From: Myrica gale | Lineage: Eukaryota; Streptophyta; Magnoliopsida; Fagales; Myricaceae | Direction of reading: 5' to 3' | Assembly: GCA_963930655.1 (NCBI GenBank) | Contig: OZ005619.1 | Location: 2,524,501 to 2,588,500 of the forward strand | DNA length: 64,000 bases | In this document: positions 34,909 to 45,341 of the stretch, piece by piece | Position numbering within the stretch: the first letter of the stretch is position 1 | Layout: every line of letters starts with the position of its first letter | Made by a program: the position numbers and the translations under genes | The notes under the pieces: generated by a model | The model's input: only the letters and a program-made list of their open reading frames with translations | The model's database searches: none | What the model was told of the DNA's origin: nothing

Positions 34909-35317
34909 ATGTGGTCAATGAAATATTGAGGCAAAATCGTTACATTGTGAGCAGAGTATTAGAAGTGGGGTACAAAAGGAAGACAACCCACGTGTTCAGC
35001 AGCAGCTCTGTGAAAGAGGCACCGAATTCGACTAATGCAGAGAACATGTGGTCGACGATGGCTTGAGGGCAAAAGCGTCCATTTTATTACCAGAAGATTA
35101 GAAGTAGGGTCCACAAGGCCCTCCATCAGCGTGTATCACAGAGCCACATGCATAGCTGTAGCTCCGTCTACGAGGCTGTTGACTCAGACTAAAGTTGCAT
35201 ACCTCATATGAGTTCGGCGAATGACAAACAGGTCTGTGGTTTCAGACGCAGTTATAAGACCCAGACTGGGACTCGATCCAAGTCCCAGTCCGAACCAGCC
35301 TTCCAAACAAGCCCTAT

Positions 35318-37989
35318 AGGTCCACATGGTAAAATCCAAGACAAACTCAACAGGAACATAGTCATTTTAAGCTTCTATTAATATAATTTTCCTATCATTA
35401 GGTGCGTTTTTGTGATGGATTATGAAGTGTGTTGTCGATCCAGATAACCACCTCTGCAGCAACATAAAACTGTATGATTGTATTTTAACCTCTCTCTGAT
35501 CTGCAGAAACATACAACTGTATGATTGTATTTAGACAGTTCTTTTCCTTGCCAGGAACTAGAAACAGAACAGGTTCTACTGCATTTGAAGTATATACAAA
35601 AGGTTTGAAGTCCCAACTTTCTTGGACCTGATTTTCCTCTTGATTGAATGTTACCAATAAAGGTAGGCTAGATGTTTTGGACTTTTGTATTCAACGACAA
35701 GTTTCTTGATGAAATTTTGTCTCAGTTGGTTCTCCTTTAATGAGTTTTCCAATGAATTACAATATCATGTAAAGATTGCCTTCACTTGTCTGCAACTAGT
35801 AGATTGTAGTCTTAAAGGCTTTTGTCTGACTTATTCCTTTCTCTTATTTTTATATGCCATCCGTAGTCTTTGTCTATTCTCCTCATAATGTGTGCTCGTG
35901 TCTGTTCCAACTCTTAGACCTGTTTGGTAAACATAAAATGAACAAGAAGACAAAGTTTTTAGAATTTGAAGATGAGATTATCTCAAAAGAAATTAAACAA
36001 ATGCACAAGGAGACAAGATATTTGATGACGAAGTGGAAAACTTTTGAAAAACCATTCAAAGGAAAAACCACTTCGGGCTAGCAGCCACCCGAAATCCACT
36101 AAAAAGAAATCCTTGCAACAGTGATTCAGACACGGGCAACCCAAGTTGCTTGACTATGACAACCCTGATGTAATAAGCACCCCTACTCAGACCCGCTACA
36201 AGTGACATTCACCTCAACCCTTGAGGTTCTTCTTGAGGATTTACATGAACACTCTTATTCTTCAGCACGCATTCACCACCATGAAGGAAACAAAGCAATA
36301 TAATAGGAGAATAGAGAAAAACTCAACAAACATGAACCACAAATCTTCTCAAGTTTTTCTCTCAAGAAATGAGGCACAAAAACTCTCAATAGAAGTCTCA
36401 ATAAGGTCTGGACGGCCTCCCTCGAAACCTAGTAGGGTTTCTATTGGTTTCAAATGGAAATTTTAAAAATTCTGTAATTTTTTAAATTCGCCGGAAGTTA
36501 CTCGAGCACGGGTCGAACGTTATGTTTCTGTCTGAAATTATAACTGAGTGCTCGAGCGTTTGTCGAACGTTGGTTGAATGTGATTACTCTGTTTGAGATT
36601 TTTTCCAAGGACGCTCGAGCGTGGGTCGAACGTTAGTCGACTTTGGACAGACCAACTCTGAACTCTTGAACAAATGTGGAGACCAAAATTACAACTCGAT
36701 CACGACATATTTTGACACGGAATGATGTCAACACAAAAATACCCTAACAATGTGACCAAAGAAGTTTAAAGTACAGATTTTAGTTTAATTGGTGTATGCA
36801 AAGTTGGATATTTTCTCCTCTGTCAGCTGAACTATGAACAATCAGTATAAGTTAGGCAGTTACAAATTGGACCAAATGTTCTCATTTAAATTCTGATGGG
36901 AAATGCTTGTAGTGCAAGTTTTTTTTTTTTGTTATACTTTTGGTTACATTTATCTCCTGAAATTCATTTTACTTTCTCGGTTTGATATCATTTTCTTCTG
37001 CTTTCCAGTGCATAATAACCTTCCATTACATTTGCCTCTATCGTACTCGGGTATATGTATACACTGGGTGGATTCAATCACATTTCTCAAGCAATGCAGT
37101 TCTATTAGTTGATGTAATGTCTCTCCTTGCCTAAACATTATGTTGATTTTTATGTAGATGAGATCTCGCCTTGCTGATAAACAGAGAAAACTTGAATCAT
37201 GAAATTATAAATCGCTGGGGACTAAGTCAAGTAAGGGTGCAAAGTTGACATGTTTCTGTTTGATACTTATTAAGTGTATTTTTTTCTTTTTTATGTTAAT
37301 AAATTTTTGTGTTCTCTTCAGTGTAACAATACACATACACGTACAGAAAGAAGTTCGAACAGTTCAGAAACATCATAGGAATTGACTTGGGGGCTTCTGA
37401 TTTTTCCTGAAGACTCCACACCTGTGAGCTGTATAGGTGCCGAAATAGACGTGTACACTAATTTTTTTATTTATTTTTGATCTCACAGGGAGAATGTAAT
37501 TGAAATATCTGGGGAAAAAAATTCCTGTACGTTAATGGAGGGCCTCCCTTTCCTTAATTTTTCCTCTGCTTTCCCGTACATTCCCTGGATGGACTGTATG
37601 TAGATATATTGCCTTTGGGCCTCCTAAGCCCCACATCCGGTGCTATATGATGGGTCAGATAGCCGATGGTTTTGACTGAAGAACCTACGGATGGTGTTGT
37701 GGTGGTGAGGGATGGGAGAAACAGTAAACCGCTTCAGACATCCTCTGTTCCCTTGATGCCGATTCGTGCGTAGGAATATCGTTGTTCAAACTCCGTGCAC
37801 AAAGACGATTGTAGGTTTCATTTGTCACTTGGCTCGTGTGTGGATGGGCCGTTGGTTGGAGTGTGCAGTTTATTTAGCTTTTTAATTTTATTTATTGAAA
37901 ATATTGTAGATTCTTTGAGATTTGAGAATGAGTTGTTAGAATATGTAAAAGGGGCGGAGTTTGTAAAAAATTATTAAAATTAAAAAAAA
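35318..37989. other. Intergenic, possible decayed exons
   Basis: No gene recognised. Exon-like patches are present (for example 35925-36080 encoding KTKFLEFEDEIISKEIKQMH, and 37159-37200, preceded by a TTTTATGTAG acceptor), but I cannot join them or name a family. Contains the CTCGAGCG repeats described separately. Confidence 0.35.
36497..36640. repeat. Three copies of a CTCGAGC...GTCGAACGTT motif
   Basis: Copies at about 36499, 36549 and 36614, each about 25 bp with CTCGAGC(G/A) and GTCGAACGTT, spaced 50-65 bp. Not a simple microsatellite. May be part of a decayed LTR; unproven. Confidence 0.6.
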
Positions 37990-38215
37990 AAATGTAAAAT
38001 TGGTCCATGTGCTATATGTAAAAATCGATTCAGTCCCTGTGATATGAAAATCATCGATTTAGTCCCTGTGATTTCATAAAGTGATAAAATCAATCCCTGA
38101 TTGAGGACTAATAACAAACGAAAATAGAATCACAGGGACTAGATCGATGTTTTTCATATCACAGGGACTAAATCGATTTTTGCGTATAGCACAAGACTGA
38201 TTTTGCATTTATCCC
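37990..38215. mobile_element. Palindromic MITE with AGTCCCTGTG arms
   Basis: Two arms of about 90 bp are inverted copies: AATCGATTCAGTCCCTGTG near 38017 and CACAGGGACTAAATCGATTT near 38160, with GTGCTATA / TATAGCAC further out. Non-coding fold-back element. Confidence 0.7.
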
Positions 38216-38797
38216 TAAAAAAATGATTGTAACAAATTTAAATTTTTTTAGGTACTTTTTTAGTTTTAAAATTTTACGCCTTTTCAAAAAATGTATCTAA
38301 GTTTTCAATTTAATTTAATTATTATTATTCTTATTTATTTATTTATTAAAAATGATATATGTAATAAAATTTATTTAAAAATGTTATATTAATTATTATT
38401 GTGTCACGGGTTATTTTTTTGATTGAGTGTTTCGATCGTGATTAGAGGTTTTATTAATAAAAATAGATAGAATGATCAAATTCATAAATTAAAAAAAAAT
38501 TAAAACCAAAATTGACCGAAACTAAAAATTACGGGACCATTTTTTCAAAAAGTGTAGAATTTATAGATGAAAAAAAGTAATTAACAAAAAAAAAGAGTTA
38601 TTAAACATTATTACTAATCAACTTTAGAATAATAGAATTAAAGATTCCAATAATTCCGGTAATACGATTGACACGAAACTGAAATCTGCCACACGAACGG
38701 AATCATATCCTTGACAGCTGTGTGCTATCAATCATCACTTTTCTTACTTTATCAAAAAAAAAATCATCACTTTTATTTGCATGATTCTCGATTTCGT

Positions 38798-38975
38798 AGA
38801 GTATGTTCGGTTATGAAATATTTTGAGAATCTTTTGTGTTTTGAGAATTTTTAGGTGATATTAATTTTATTGACATGTGTGTAGTAGTTATTTATAAGTG
38901 ATGTTAAAAATATGTTCGGTTTGTATATTCTCGATTCAAAAAATCTTGAGAATCTAAAATTGCCGAACAAGTCCT
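38798..38975. mobile_element. MITE, GTTCGG family, second copy
   Basis: Starts AGTATGTTCGG and ends CCGAACAAGTCCT, with the TTTTGTGTTTTGAGAATTTTTA interior segment of 24050-24230. Confidence 0.6.
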
Positions 38976-39135
38976 AATCAGCAAATGTGCTTTTAAAAAA
39001 AAGGAAAAGTGATTATTGATGGGCCACGTTTTTTTTTATGGGCCACGTTTGTTCGCACAAAAAGGTACGATGGGTGTGACACCATTAAGTAGCGGTGGCA
39101 ACAGCATTGGACCCGAGTCGGTACTAGAGATGCTT

Positions 39136-39629
39136 GGGCTTGTTTGAGAAACGGTTTAGGTTTAGGTTTTGATTTTAAATTTCAAATTATATTAAAATAT
39201 TGTGTTTCGGTAAAGTTTTGTTCGGTTGAAAAAAAAAATTATATAGTAGCCCGAAATTGAGAGCCCAGATCTGGGCTCCTCGTCGCCGGGTGGCTCTCGG
39301 CCACCCCTTCTCAAGGGAGCCACCGGGATGGCTCACGGCCACCTCGGGGAACGGGAGCCCAGATATGGGCTTCCCTCGCGGTGGTGGCCTGGGCTCCCCG
39401 TCTCCGAGTGGATCTCGTCGTCCCCTTGCGAGGGGAGCCCAGATTTGGGCACGCGGGAGCCACGCTCGCAAGGGGTGACTCCCGTTCCACTGTACAGTTT
39501 TTTTAAAAAAAAAAAACTCAAAATCTTACTCAACCAAACAAAACCTTACCACAAAATAATATTTTAATATAATTTAAAATTTTAAACCAAAATCAAAACT
39601 AGTAACTGGACCGGTTCTCAAAAAAGCCC
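39136..39629. mobile_element. Fold-back element with a GC-rich repeated core
   Basis: AT-rich terminal inverted repeats of about 110 bp (GGGCTTGTTTGAGAAACGG at left; inverted at right, ending GAACCGGT...AAGCCCT-like) enclose a strikingly GC-rich core at 39258-39490. The core repeats GAGCCCAGAT.TGGGC about four times together with GGAGCC(A) blocks. It has open frames in several phases, but they look like by-products of GC repeats. No clear target duplication. Confidence 0.65.
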
Positions 39630-39660
39630 TGGGAGTCACATGTTAGGCTATCAACGTTTT

Positions 39661-39863
39661 AGGTTGTGTTTGTGTTGTAAAATGTTGGGTATGGGAATAT
39701 GTGTTGGTATTGGGTTTAGTGAAAAGGTGAAGAGAGAGGTAATTTTTTATAGTTTTTGTAATTTTTTATATTTTTTATGGGAGAGAGAGAGAGATTATAT
39801 TGGAGTATTTTATTAGGAGAGAGATAAAATGTTGGAAATGTTGAGTTTTGCAAACACAGCCTT
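39661..39863. mobile_element. MITE, GTGTTTG family
   Basis: Starts AGGTTGTGTTTGTGTTG and ends TTTTGCAAACACAGCCT, imperfect inverted repeats. Interior GTGAAAAGGTGAAGAGAGAG and a GA-rich stretch are shared in inverse orientation with 41989-42193 and directly with 50453-50632. Confidence 0.65.
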
Positions 39864-40434
39864 AGTCTCAATCAAATAATATTATAAAATTTTCTTTTTA
39901 AAAAAATTAAATTATAATTTTTTACTCTAAATAAATATAAACATTCATTTAAATTATATTTTTTAACTTTTTTTTTTACAAACTTCATACACTACAATAT
40001 TTTTACCATCTAATATTTAAAATTTTTAATAAACAAACATGAAGACTGTGTACCTGCCGGCTGCCATTCAAACTTTTCAAATCCTTGCTTGGGATCCGAA
40101 CTCGCATGCGAAGGAACGAGCTACTTTCGAATTAACAAAATAAATAAATCGGTAACTAGCTATATCATAATCAATTTTTTTTACATATAAAAAAATTATA
40201 TTCAATTTATTTTTATCAGTATTTTTAAAAATTAAATAAAGAAAATCTTAAACTAATTGAACAGATACTTTACTATATCTTAGCCAAAATATTCGTAGAA
40301 ATCTTACTGTATCATTAATTCTCACTTTTGAATTAATAATTTTTCCATGTTAAGAAAATATATTTGAAGAAAAAAAAATTCAACAGTTTTCGGTGAAAAA
40401 TCATTTTTTGGGCTTAATTATACAAACAATCTAT
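39864..40434. other. AT-rich intergenic DNA
   Basis: No gene or repeat family recognised. Confidence 0.5.
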
Positions 40435-41482
40435 GGCCCCGTTTGGGATTGCTGTGACAAAAAGAACTTTTAACTATAAAGCCTTTACCTGTGGAGCTTT
40501 TTTTAAAAGGTGTTTAGCTGTTTGACAACTATATGTTATAAAGTGTTTCGAATCTATTATACATGTTTGGTAACAAAATATAATAAGTATTTTTATGTGT
40601 TAAAAATGACCAAAAAGGATCTATGTCTCATTTTATTCAATTATAATATGTTTTTCTCAAAAGTAATTGAGAAAGTACCCTTTCTCAACTACTTTCGTGT
40701 ATCTCATCAAGCTAGCAAATAAATATTTAATTTTTAAATAAATTCACTTTGTTAGCAAATCAACAATCAGTATTTAATTTTTAAATAAAATGAATTTATT
40801 TAGCAAAATGCCTTCATGATCATGGAGTATTTAAAGTGAACCAATTAGGATCGAATTAGGACCTGGGGGCGGATTGGGTTTAAGGCTGTGTGACTAACAA
40901 CATCTTTGACTATTTGAATTATCATTTGTAAACATTAGATTTTTTTTAAAAAAAAAAAGACACTCAAATAGGATGTAGGACAAGTAAAAAAAAAATCGTA
41001 CGGCATCCTACTATACTCATTACTCCGTCAAAGTTATTCTCTAAATGTTAAGCAGTGATTTTTTTTTATAATATTTCAAGAACTTTGCTAAATGTTTCTT
41101 TTTGACCAAATTGTATTTAAGCTATTTTACTCCTCCAAAAATAAATTGTTGTTGAGATTTGACCTTATTTTTCTCCTTAAAAAATGGATTGCTGTGGAAT
41201 GTAAGATAATTATTAATCAAATAAACAAACGTATACAAGTAAGAATTGATTAAAAGCTGATAAAACTTACCGATTTTTCAACTTGAATTTTGTTCTCCCA
41301 CTAGCTTTATCAGGAGAAGTGATAAATTATAGGAAAACTTCTCCTTAACGTGGATTCCCAACTTTTTAGGTATATATATATACTTTTTAATTTTAGCCCA
41401 ACATGCATTTTTTGTGTGAAAAAGTGTTTTTCATGTATTAAAAGCTCTTTTTGAACTTCAAGACGCAATTTCAAACGGAGCC
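40435..41482. mobile_element. Non-autonomous DNA transposon, about 1.05 kb
   Basis: Ends GGCCCCGTTTGGGATTGC and GCAATTTCAAACGGAGCC are imperfect inverted repeats; both sides are flanked by TAT (40432-40434, 41483-41485). No transposase. The GGCCCCGTTTGG end and 3-bp duplication suggest a Harbinger-type deletion derivative. Confidence 0.6.
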
Positions 41483-41485
41483 TAT

Positions 41486-41988
41486 GTTGTATAACGTTTT
41501 GATAAAAAAATTATTGTGCTAAAATTTTGTACAAATTTGTCTGTATAATTAAGATATAGTAACAAAATGTCATTTCACCTTAATTCTTTCCTCTATTTTT
41601 ACTTATGATGTTGAGCTAAACTAAATCTTCGGTCAACGAGTCATATATTACTCATCTAAAACTTAACATTGGATGTTAAGAAAGATGACGAAATTGAAAG
41701 AAATGATTATTTTATTACTATATGTTGATATATAGACGAATTTATACAAATATTTACCATAAATATTTTTTGTTTGTCAAAAACCCTATACCTCGTTAAC
41801 GATTTAAACAATTAATCCTAAAAAATTTATAAATCGTAGCCGCTGGCCAATTCCAAATTCCCAAGCAGCACTTAAGAGTGGGACCCGTTTTGCCGACGCT
41901 TCCCTTCACGCAAGGATTTGGTTGCTTTGCTTTCTTTCTCTTGTGATTTGCTTTGGGTTCACCTCACAGTTGCTTCTCAGTACGCGTT
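41486..41988. other. Intergenic, no feature seen
   Basis: AT-rich with a GC-richer patch at 41850-41950. No gene supported. Confidence 0.45.
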
Positions 41989-42193
41989 CTGCGTTTGCTA
42001 ATAATATTTCACAAAATATTATATTGTGAATATTTTACCTCACAGTAAAATACTACATTATAATCTATCTCTCCTATTAAATCATAATTTTTCACTATAA
42101 AAAATATAAAAAATTATCTCTCTTCACTTTTTAACTAAACTTAATACCAACACTAAACTCAATACTAAAAATTTTACAACACAAACATAACCT
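41989..42193. mobile_element. MITE, GTGTTTG family, inverse orientation
   Basis: Ends in ACAACACAAACATAACCTT, the reverse complement of the start of the copy at 39661; the interior CTCTCTTCACTTTTTAACTAA matches too. The left end (GCGTTTGC) is degraded. Confidence 0.6.
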
Positions 42194-42253
42194 TAAGAAC
42201 TCGCAGATATTAGTTCTAAGTTGTTTTCGATAAGGACTGCTAACAGATTCGCA

Positions 42254-42262
42254 TTTCTGAAA
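42254..42262. repeat. MULE target-site duplication, left
   Basis: TTTCTGAAA, 9 bp, repeated at 49674-49682. Nine bases is the standard Mutator-type duplication. Confidence 0.85.
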
Positions 42263-42700
42263 GGCTAAAATGCTCCGTACGTCCCTGGGGTATGACCCTT
42301 TCCCAGTTTAGTCCTTAGGGTATGAATTTCCCTTAAAAAACCCCTGGGGTTTGGCCCTATTCCCAGAAGAGTCCTGCCGTCAACTTATTGGACGAAATTG
42401 ATGACGTGGCTAACAAAAGACACGTGTTTGTTGACGTGGCAATTTAAAAATGAGAAAAAAAAGAAGCCACGTGTATAATTCGAAGCTGAAATCTCTGAAA
42501 TCCCCCTAAATTACTTCCCCGAACCCTAAGGACCCAAGTTCGCCGAATAGGAATCTCGAACTTCGCCGAACACAGATCTCGTCGTGAAGGTCACCGAAGA
42601 CAACTCCCGCCGTGAACTCAGGTTTGCTTCTTGGACCCATCGTGACCTGCGTTTTGTTCGGTGCGAACAGCTGCTCTTCACCGAACGCAAGGTACTTTCC
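42263..42700. repeat. MULE left terminal inverted repeat
   Basis: Starts GGCTAAAATGCTCCGTACGT; ends near CACCGAACGCAAGGTACTTTCC. Inverse of 49143-49673 with point changes. Confidence 0.85.
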
Positions 42701-43480
42701 TTTGTTTTGCTTTTCTGCTCTTCACTGAACTGCTGCAACTCACCAGCCACGTAACTTTTGTGTGCGCACTTATATAGAGACATCCAGAGAGAAAAATAAT
42801 TTTGAGTTAAAAGTTATGTGGCAATTTACCCCTACAAGTGGTTAGTTTATTGTTATCGATAACGTTTTATTGAAAGTTGTATTTCAATGAACAAAAATCA
42901 GGGAATATATATCTTTTTATCAGTAGATCAGATCCCTTAAGTAATTATCTGAGGAAGTTAGAGAATAGTTGTACCAAATTAAAGTGGGTTAAGATCTTTG
43001 TTTGTTACAGAGGCACGTAATTAATTAACCTGAGAGAAATATGTGGTAGAAAGGATTTTACATGCACCCAAACAAAGTAGGACTGGTGCTTAGTGGATGC
43101 TGACTTGTTTGATGATCTTTTTCCAATATTTTTATTTTATTTTATTTTATTTTATGGTGTGGTGTAAATCTAGTTGTGTCATTGGATATATTATAAGGAA
43201 GTTTAACTACTTTTTGACGTGCCTAATGAAAATGGGCAAAGTGTGCAACAGAGGTATTATAATGTCTGTCCTCCTTTTCAAAATCCCTTTGCTTTCTTCC
43301 CTCTTCCTTTATACTTCAGTCTTATCTTGTAGGCACACGGGATGGGGAAGATAATGAAGCTTATTATTCCCTTATCTGTTTTAATGTTCCAAATAAAGTG
43401 TATTCTTATAAACTTTTTGACCATTATATTTTGTGTGTGTGGAGTTATAATTGAATTGTTTCTGATAGGTAGCAAGGGCA

Positions 43481-44145
43481 ATGAGAAGTGCATCGTCCTT
43501 TTCCGTTAGCAATGGCAGGCAGGAAGCATCATCGTTGGAGGTGGAGGTTGAACGTCTTTGCTTTTGCGGCATCAAAGCTCGAATGAGGACAAGCAGGACA
43601 GAGAGGAATCCGAGCAGAAGATTTTTTGGTTGTCTGCGTTACTCAAGTGGCCAGGTTAGCGTTTGAGTTTCTGTCAATTTATGAGTTACTGCATAAATTC
43701 ATATAATGTTGAACGTCTTTGGTTGTCCAAGTCTCTGGATCATATTATGAGTTAGTGGTATTGGTTGTCAAGACGGGTTAGTGGTATTGGTTTTGATTCT
43801 TACCACAGTTCATTTATCTTTGTTTCATTCTAGAGGCATTTGGCTTGTGGATATTTCGAATGGATTGATGAAGCTGTTGTGCATAGGGAAGAAGCTCTTT
43901 CTGCCCTGATGAGGAAGGTGAAGATCTTAGAAGATAAAGTGAAGATTTCAGAGGATAAAGAGAAGATCTCAGAGGACAAACTGAATATCGCAGAGGATAA
44001 AGTGAAGACCCTACAAAAGCAAGTCCAAATCCTTCAGGAGCAGCTCCTTAAACAAAAGGCAAAGGAGAGGCGATTTAAGGCTGGATTGTTGGCCTCCTGG
44101 ATGTTCTTCGGTTGTGTACTCCTGTTTCTTATTGATGTTCAATGA
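43481..44145 (+). CDS. GRF-type zinc finger protein with coiled coil and C-terminal TM (MULE)
   Basis: Exons 43481-43654 and 43834-44145 (GT-AG, in phase) give 161 aa. Residues about 31-70 form a full zf-GRF: CFCG, then RRFFGC, then HLACGYFEWID, with all four cysteines. A coiled-coil region follows with a repeated K-x-x-EDK pattern (LEDKVKISEDKEKISEDK). The tail AGLLASWMFFGCVLLFLIDV is a likely membrane anchor. The gene is intact in my reading. It lies inside the MULE, on the strand opposite the transposase. zf-GRF domains bind nucleic acid in other proteins; the role here is unknown. A host gene captured by the MULE is the alternative. Confidence 0.75.
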
Positions 44146-44625
44146 CATTGTAATTTGAAATTGTTGCAAGTTTGACTTTAACCAGATTTGTGTAATTAAC
44201 AGGTAAATAGTTTTCGACATGTATTTCTAACATTGACAGGTAAATAGTTTTGGACATGTATTTCTAACATTGTTGAATAGCTTGCTGTTGTAATATCATT
44301 TACATTGTGAAATATTGAATCTTGTAATAGTTTCAACCTGAAAATCAAATTCTTTAATAATCATGTTGATGGGGCTAATCTTCCTATTAATCTGGAAATG
44401 CTTTTTTGATACATATTGCTAGCGCGGCTTGGCAAAAGGCAAAGCAGGGGTCAGGGCCAAACTATTCAAAAGCTTAGCAGTGTTTGGAGCTCCAAATAGA
44501 ACAATACAAACGGGCAAATTGGTGGTTTGACAGGAGTTACCAATTACCATATCCCTTTCATGCGTTAGAACTTCTCGAGCAACAATATTCCATTCTTGGG
44601 CCCCCCCATTCTATCCATACCAAAC

Positions 44626-44885
44626 AAAGTTATTCAAAATTTCATATGCTGCCAATATGACATTGATCCAATATATTCAATGTCTACAAAACCCTCTGAT
44701 TTCTACCCATCCACATATATTCAATGTTTTGAAGAGGGTGTAAACTTAATCAAAATTTCATATGCAGCTAATATGACATTGATCCAATGTATTCAATGTC
44801 TACAAAACCAAATCAAAAGCACATTACAGTTCCAACAACAATTCATCAGCATTCAAAAGCACATTACAGTTCCAACAACAACATT
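44626..44885. repeat. Local duplications in the MULE interior
   Basis: A segment starting TTCAAAATTTCATATGCTGCC (about 44632) recurs as TCAAAATTTCATATGCAGCT (about 44752), and TCAAAAGCACATTACAGTTCC occurs at about 44813 and about 44853. Non-coding, beyond the transposase stop. Confidence 0.65.
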
Positions 44886-45341
44886 GTTTATTTATTACAA
44901 GTCAGATCAGTTATTTGCACTCCAGCCTTCTTTCGTGAAGATCGCCTCAAAGGGATTGACTGTGATTAACCTTCACCCTTTTTGCGTGGGTTACTCTTTT
45001 TACCTTTTGAAACTGACTGAACAGGTTGTGATAAAGACGATGATGGTGAGAGGCGTTTGGTTGGGACGGTTCTGGTACGTCCTGCATGGCATCATATTCT
45101 GGTAATTAGTAACAAGATAGGTGGTCGAAATGTATACGAAAGAGTTAGATCATTTTCAAATAATCGAACCTGCGTCACATGCTGAGTTGCAACCTTCTTC
45201 CTCTTTCTTGTCTTTTGTCCAGTTGCTTCTGTAGAAGTCCCTGGCTGGCCATCACCATTCTGTGCAATTGCAAGTTATTGTCAAACACGTCTCAAATATG
45301 TATGAAAATAAATAAACGTAAATGTAAAACCTTACTTCAGG

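Larger units (their letters stand above)
24948..35314 (+). mobile_element. PIF/Harbinger DNA transposon, about 10.4 kb
   Basis: Terminal GGGCTTGTTTGGAA at 24948 is inverted as TTCCAAACAAGCCC ending at 35314, and both ends are followed outward by TAT. Between them are, all on the plus strand, the two genes that define the superfamily (Myb/SANT-like protein and a DDE_Tnp_4-type transposase), plus a Ser-rich ORF and a GRF zinc-finger gene. The transposase has a nonsense codon and a damaged splice acceptor, and the Myb gene a frameshift, so the copy is probably non-autonomous now. The TIR is short and the duplication is TAT where TTA/TAA is usual, so the borders are likely but not certain. Confidence 0.6.

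Noticed and set aside
39187-39567. Several overlapping open frames on both strands
   Set aside because: They follow from a GC-rich repeated core with few stop codons; no domain and no splice or start context.
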